From Pseudovibrio axinellae (lineage in GTDB: Bacteria > Pseudomonadota > Alphaproteobacteria > Rhizobiales > Stappiaceae), in NCBI RefSeq assembly GCF_900110875.1, contig NZ_FOFM01000012.1:1-64000 (forward strand): a stretch of DNA of 64,000 bases, written 5' to 3'. Shown one piece after another: positions 59,825 through 64,000 of the stretch. The translations under genes and the position numbers were made by a program. Below the pieces are notes generated by a model. It saw only the letters and a list, made by a program, of their open reading frames with translations. It was not told where the DNA came from and did not search any database. Position 1 is the first letter of the stretch. Every line of letters begins with the position of its first letter.

Positions 59825-61222
59825 TCAGGCGCGTTCAAATCCACGTGCAACTTCCCAGTCGGTCACGCGGCGGTCATACTCGTCTTGTTCGATTTTGGCG
59901 GCGTGTGCGTAGTGCTCAACCACATCATCACCAAAGGCGTTTCGAAGCATGTTAGAGGATTTCATCTCTTGCGCGGCATCGCGCAAGTTCTTCGGAATTT
60001 CGCGAATATCAGCGCTTCCATAGGCATCGCCGCGGAACTCTGGTTCAAGCTCCAGCTCATTTTCGATGCCATAAATACCAGCAGCAAGCAGAGCGGCCAT
60101 AGCAAGGTATGGGTTAAGATCAGCCCCACCCACGCGGCACTCAACCCGCACGGCTTTGGTGCCATCACCGCATACGCGGTATCCGGCGGTGCGATTATCC
60201 AGGCTCCAGATCGCTTTGGTTGGTGCAAACGTACCTTCGGCAAAGCGTTTGTAGGAGTTGATGTTTGGTGCAAGGAAATAAGTGATTTCGCTTGCGTGTT
60301 TCAAAAGACCAGCCAGATACTGGCGCATCACCTTAGACATGCCGTATTCGCCAGCGGGGTCATGGAACAAGGATTCGCCGTTCTTCCCCCAAAGGGACTG
60401 GTGTACGTGTGAAGAGTTGCCAGCAGCCTCATAGCTCCACTTAGCCATAAAGCTAACGCTTTGGCCCTGCTGCCATGCCATCTCTTTACAGCCGTTTTTG
60501 ATAATGGAGTGGCGATCCGCCATTTTCAAAGCATCAGAATACCGAACGTTTATCTCTTCCTGGCCCGCATCAGCTTCCCCCTTGGAGCATTCCACTGGAA
60601 TGTCAGCGCCGTTCAGGCCATTGCGAATGGCGCGCATGACGTTCTCTTCCTTGGTGGTCTGGAAGATGTGGTAGTCCTCGTTGTAGTTGGAAACTGGGTT
60701 CAGGCCGCGGTAACCCTGTGCGCCTGCTTCTTCATAGCTTTGCTTGAAGATGAAGAATTCCAGCTCGGTTGCCATGTTGGCGGTCATTCCCATGCCTTCA
60801 AGACGGTCCACCTGTTTTTTCAAAATGGCGCGAGGCGAGTGGGGAACTTCCTTATGGGTGTGGTGGTCCAATACATCGCAAAGAACAAGCGCAGTCCCTT
60901 CCAGCCAAGGAATAACACGCAATGTATCTAAGTCGGGTTTCATGACATAGTCGCCATACCCAGCCTCCCAACTGGTGGATTTGTATCCATCTGGCGTGTT
61001 CATTTCCATATCTGTCGCCAGCAGGTAGTTACAGCAGTGCGTTTCTTCCCAAGCGCTGTTCACGAAGAACTCGGCTTGAAAGCGTTTGCCCATCAAACGA
61101 CCCTGCATATCAACCTGTGCCACGACAACGGTGTCAATCTCACCGGTGCCGACCAGCTCACGCAGCTCTTCAAGGGTCAGCTTTCCGGTTCTACGTGTCT
61201 TTTTAGTTTCTTCTCGCAACAT
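59825..61222 (-). CDS. Glutamine-synthetase-family ligase (gamma-glutamylamide synthetase-like)
   Basis: A 465-residue GS-fold enzyme that should join glutamate to an amine with ATP. The N-terminal beta-grasp has VVVAQVDMQGRLMGKRF. The catalytic domain shows ATELEFFIFKQSYEEAG (metal Glu), GEADAGQEEINVRYSDALK (metal Glu/His region), SSHVHQSLWGKNGES (ATP-site His) and FAPTKAIWSLDNRTAGYRVC (Arg cluster). It is of the PuuA/IpuC-like group, not housekeeping GlnA (no adenylylation Tyr loop). Next to ALDH, Fe-ADH and a TRAP importer, it likely activates an imported amine or amino alcohol. Confidence 0.88.
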   Translation of the reverse strand: MLREETKKTRRTGKLTLEELRELVGTGEIDTVVVAQVDMQGRLMGKRFQAEFFVNSAWEETHCCNYLLATDMEMNTPDGYKSTSWEAGYGDYVMKPDLDTLRVIPWLEGTALVLCDVLDHHTHKEVPHSPRAILKKQVDRLEGMGMTANMATELEFFIFKQSYEEAGAQGYRGLNPVSNYNEDYHIFQTTKEENVMRAIRNGLNGADIPVECSKGEADAGQEEINVRYSDALKMADRHSIIKNGCKEMAWQQGQSVSFMAKWSYEAAGNSSHVHQSLWGKNGESLFHDPAGEYGMSKVMRQYLAGLLKHASEITYFLAPNINSYKRFAEGTFAPTKAIWSLDNRTAGYRVCGDGTKAVRVECRVGGADLNPYLAMAALLAAGIYGIENELELEPEFRGDAYGSADIREIPKNLRDAAQEMKSSNMLRNAFGDDVVEHYAHAAKIEQDEYDRRVTDWEVARGFERA

Positions 61223-61312
61223 ACCTGTTCCCCGAGGACCAATTTGTGAGCGGCTAATGCGGTCGCCTCTCCTGCGAACACCAGCAGCACTAAGATCTTA
61301 ATTCAATTGGGT

Positions 61313-61337
61313 GGTCGGCCCGTAGTCCGGGACGACC
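61313..61337 (-). promoter_or_regulatory. Intercistronic hairpin between dctP and the GS-like gene
   Basis: On the minus strand GGTCG...CGACC (61337-61313) with an inner CCCG/CGGG forms a GC-rich stem in the 136-base gap. No T-run follows, so it probably tunes mRNA stability or partial termination after dctP. Confidence 0.45.
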
Positions 61338-61358
61338 AGTCTTGAAATATGTACTCGC

Positions 61359-62414
61359 TTATCCGTAACGGTAAGGACGTCCGGCCTTAGCCATCGCAGC
61401 GTTGTATTCCTTCAGGATTTTAACAACACGCGCGTTGCGCTCAGACTTGGCTGCGATCTCATCCCAGAATTTGTGTGCTTCTGTTTCTACAGTTGCCCAC
61501 TCTTCATCTGGAATGGTGGTCAGTTCCATTTTTTCGCCCTGCGTGCGCAGCTTCGCTTCACCCGCCCAATACCAATGCTGGCGGTAGTAGTGGGAGCTGT
61601 CCATGCACAGGTTAAAGAGTGTTTTGAGGTGAGCTGGCAGCTCATTCCAACGCTCTTCGTTTGCAAAGTAGGACCCGGCCCAGGCACCAGAGATGTTGTT
61701 AGTGAGGAAGTAGTTGGTCACGTCTGCCCAGCCAACTGTGTAATCCTCAGTGATACCGGACCATGCAATTCCGTCCAGCTCACCAGTCTGCATTGCAACT
61801 TCAATGTCTTCCCATGGTAGGGTAACCGGCACAACGCCAAAGCGAGTGAGGAACTTACCAGCAGTTGGGAACGTGAAGACGCGCTTGCCCTTCAGGTCCG
61901 CAAGGCTTCGGATTGGGTCTTTTGTCGCAAAGTGACAAGGGTCCCATGCACCGGCAGAAAGCCACTTAACGCCCTCTACTTCGTCATAGGCTTCTTCCCA
62001 GATCTCTTTAAGGCCCCAGTGGTTAAACAGCGCCGGAACATCGAGGCTGTAACGAGAGGCGAACGGGAAATAGCCGCCGAAAACGGACACATCGACCGGC
62101 GCTGCGATGGAATCATCGTCAGACTGAACCGCATCAATTGTACCGCGCTGCATGGCACGGAACAGCTCGCCAGTTGGAACCAGCTGATCTGCATAGTACA
62201 GCTCGATTTCCATCTCACCGTTGGCAGCCTTGTTGAAGGCGTCAATCGATGGCTTGATGACGTGCTGTGCAAGTGCTGCACCGGCATAGGTCTGAAGACG
62301 CCACTTGATTGGACGACCAGCGGCATGTACGGCTGGTGCTGCAAGCGTGGTTGCACCGGCAGCAGCAACGGTTGTCAAACCGGCTTTCTTAAGAAAATCA
62401 CGTCTATTTGTCAT
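61359..62414 (-). CDS. dctP: TRAP transporter solute-binding protein (DctP-like), amine operon
   Basis: A 351-residue receptor with a Tat-type signal (NRRDFLKKAGLTTVAAAGA, cleavage near VHA|AG). Core: IKWRLQTYAGAALAQHVIKP, GELFRAMQRGTIDAVQSDDD and the ligand Arg region LKGKRVFTFPTAGKFLTRFG, then GELDGIAWSGITEDYTVGWAD, as in the mannitol/2-keto-acid type of TRAP receptors that dimerise. ATG 62414 lies behind AAGGGGA. Tat export suggests folding before export, perhaps with a metal. It lies between dctM and the GS-like gene. Confidence 0.92.
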   Translation of the reverse strand: MTNRRDFLKKAGLTTVAAAGATTLAAPAVHAAGRPIKWRLQTYAGAALAQHVIKPSIDAFNKAANGEMEIELYYADQLVPTGELFRAMQRGTIDAVQSDDDSIAAPVDVSVFGGYFPFASRYSLDVPALFNHWGLKEIWEEAYDEVEGVKWLSAGAWDPCHFATKDPIRSLADLKGKRVFTFPTAGKFLTRFGVVPVTLPWEDIEVAMQTGELDGIAWSGITEDYTVGWADVTNYFLTNNISGAWAGSYFANEERWNELPAHLKTLFNLCMDSSHYYRQHWYWAGEAKLRTQGEKMELTTIPDEEWATVETEAHKFWDEIAAKSERNARVVKILKEYNAAMAKAGRPYRYG

Positions 62415-62554
62415 ACTCAATTCCCCTTGGAATATGAATTTTCAACCCCTCAGTACCGGTGGAATTTTTTATAGCGAGGGAGGTGATTTTTATCTCTCTC
62501 CATCCGGAATTTGCGAATTACTTCAAACTCTACGCTGACATGGTCTCCACCTCG

Positions 62555-63880
62555 TCAGCGCGAGTAATACAGATTTGGTAGCCACAGAGCGATCTGCGGA
62601 AAGACTGTGACGAGTGCCAACCCAAAGACCATGATCGCGACAAACGGAACGATGGACTTGTAGATGTCCTTCAAAGAAATCTCCGGCGGGGCCATGGCGC
62701 GCATTAGGAATAGATTATACCCGAATGGCGGTGTCATATAAGCGATTTGACAGGTTATGGTGTAAAGCACGCCGTACCAAACAAGATCAAAGCCAAGCAT
62801 CTTTACCAGCGGTACGTAAAGCGGAGCCACAATCACTAACATTGCGGTGTCATCCAGGAACATGCCCATGATGATGTAGGAGAGCTGCATCAGGAGCAGA
62901 ATCTCCCAGGGACCAAGCCCCAGTTCACCTACAAAGAAACGCTCAATTGCACGCACAGCGCCCAGACCGTCAAACACTGCGCCAAAACACAAAGCTGCAA
63001 GAATGATCCACATGAACATACAGCTGATCTGCAATGTCTTTTCAGTGGTGATGTGAATAAGGCGGAAGGATAACCGGCCTTTCAACGCTGCTGCGAGTGT
63101 GGCAGCTGTTGCACCAACAGCGGAGCTTTCCACCAAGCTTGTAATGCCCATCAGGAACAGACCGGTCATACAAAAGAAGATTGCAACCGGGATAATGCCT
63201 GCGCGCAACAAACGAAGCTTTTCTGACCATGTGATTTCCGCCCGCTCTTCTTCCGATAACGTTGGCCCAAGCTCAGGCTGAATCTTACAACGGATCACGA
63301 TGTACAAGATGAACAGCCCAGCAAGCAGCAGGCCCGGAAGGGCGCCAGCGAGCCAGAGTTTGCCCACTGGCTGACGCGCTATCATACCATACAGCACAAG
63401 AACAACGCTTGGCGGAACAAGGATGCCGAGAGACGAGCCTGCCTGAATAACGCCGGTCACCATGACCTTGTCATAACCACGACGCAACAGTTCTGGCAAT
63501 GCAATGGTTGCCCCGATGGCCATACCGGCCACAGACAGACCATTCATGGCAGAAATCATCACCATGAGGCCGACTGTGCCGATCGCCAATCCGCCATGCA
63601 GGTTTCCGGTCCAGACATGGAACATCTTATAAAGATCTTCGGCAATGCCTGACTCAGAGAGCATATACCCCATAAAGATGAAGAGTGGCAGCGTGAGGAG
63701 CGGATACCATTTCATCAACTTCATGCTGGCGGAAAAGGCGATTTCTGACCCGCCATCGCCCCAAAGAAGCAGGGCGGCGATAACAGCGACAGATCCGATT
63801 GCAGCAAAAACGCGTTGCCCGGTTAGAAGCATCAACATCATGCTGGAGAACATTAATACAGCGATGAGTTCATAGCTCAT
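62555..63880 (-). CDS. dctM: TRAP transporter large permease (DctM), amine operon
   Basis: A 441-residue permease with about 12 membrane segments; marks LMVMISAMNGLSVAGMAIGA, QAGSSLGILVPPSVVLVLYG and IAYMTPPFGYNLFLMRAMAP. In place of the usual A-V-S-G-S-S motif it reads SAMNGLSVAGMA, as in the larger TAXI/'FcbT3-like' DctM subgroup. The start overlaps the dctQ stop by ATGA. Confidence 0.93.
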   Translation of the reverse strand: MSYELIAVLMFSSMMLMLLTGQRVFAAIGSVAVIAALLLWGDGGSEIAFSASMKLMKWYPLLTLPLFIFMGYMLSESGIAEDLYKMFHVWTGNLHGGLAIGTVGLMVMISAMNGLSVAGMAIGATIALPELLRRGYDKVMVTGVIQAGSSLGILVPPSVVLVLYGMIARQPVGKLWLAGALPGLLLAGLFILYIVIRCKIQPELGPTLSEEERAEITWSEKLRLLRAGIIPVAIFFCMTGLFLMGITSLVESSAVGATAATLAAALKGRLSFRLIHITTEKTLQISCMFMWIILAALCFGAVFDGLGAVRAIERFFVGELGLGPWEILLLMQLSYIIMGMFLDDTAMLVIVAPLYVPLVKMLGFDLVWYGVLYTITCQIAYMTPPFGYNLFLMRAMAPPEISLKDIYKSIVPFVAIMVFGLALVTVFPQIALWLPNLYYSR

Positions 63881-64000
63881 GGCACAGGCCTCCCAAGGGC
63901 GGCTGCCAGATCTTTAATGAACGTCGCAATAGCTTGGAGCAGCATCAAGAATATTCCGAAACACATAACGGCTTTGATAGGGGCCATTGGTGGAGCCCAG
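63877..64000 (-). CDS. dctQ: TRAP transporter small permease (DctQ), partial
   Basis: The last 40 codons of a minus-strand gene that continues beyond the right edge. It reads WAPPMAPIKAVMCFGIFLML then LQAIATFIKDLAAALGRPVP and stops at TGA 63879-63877, which overlaps the dctM ATG. The WAPP-P-I-K-x-V-x-x-x-G-x-x-L-x-x-L-Q pattern is the C-terminal helix of the larger DctQ type. Confidence 0.85.
   Translation of the reverse strand, partial: WAPPMAPIKAVMCFGIFLMLLQAIATFIKDLAAALGRPVP

Overview
The window reads as chromosomal DNA of a marine alphaproteobacterium of moderate GC content. The best guess is the Pseudovibrio/Stappiaceae-Rhodobacterales neighbourhood. This is inferred from gene content: four TRAP transporter sets, glutathione-dependent formaldehyde oxidation, a CyoABCD quinol oxidase, an SqdB-type lipid gene pair and ArsR-AHSA1 and DUF2783 gene pairs. 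I saw no rRNA, tRNA, CRISPR array, integrase or transposase.

Left part (1-12 kb): scattered small operons. They include a GNAT acetyltransferase, a PNPOx-fold flavoprotein, a TetR regulator, a two-gene unit resembling the E. coli TopAI(YjhX)-YjhQ pair behind a structured leader, an ArsR regulator with an MFS exporter, a YeiH-type exporter, the formaldehyde genes frmA-fghA with an SCP2 protein, an ArsR-AHSA1 unit and proC. From 12.3 to 16.5 kb a DadA-like FAD dehydrogenase is transcribed with a complete TRAP transporter. An AT-rich gap follows, then a compact type I secretion cassette (17.2-20.9 kb): a 21-codon leader ORF, a small acidic Cys-free protein ending in DDMLL, a PrtD-type ABC exporter and an HlyD-type adaptor. 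This is the most interesting unit for a possibly undescribed system.

Middle part (21-41 kb): a more AT-rich block carries dkgB-mdaB with a divergent LysR gene. It is followed by a serine hydrolase lipoprotein, a patatin / alpha-beta hydrolase / MFS operon, a ferric-reductase-like flavocytochrome, an exported family II pyrophosphatase, an orphan Cys-rich secreted protein between diverged direct repeats, phased A-tracts, cyoABCD, and a glycosyltransferase-sqdB pair that probably makes an acidic glycolipid.

Right part (41-64 kb): catabolism. A TRAP operon ends in an isocitrate-lyase-family enzyme. A ParD-like protein is translationally coupled to methionine aminopeptidase. From 47.6 to 57.1 kb lies a homogentisate-type aromatic module: flavin hydroxylase, small DUF2783 partner, VOC protein, degenerate-site MBL protein, fumarylacetoacetase and TRAP transporter on the minus strand, with a divergent MarR regulator and maleylacetoacetate isomerase. 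The divergent promoters carry matching ATAGTTTCA dyads, which suggests MarR control of both arms; homogentisate dioxygenase itself is absent from the window. The last operon (57.2-64 kb) joins a TRAP transporter to a glutamine-synthetase-like ligase, an aldehyde dehydrogenase and an iron alcohol dehydrogenase. It looks like gamma-glutamylation-based amine or amino-alcohol catabolism, and its dctQ runs off the right edge.
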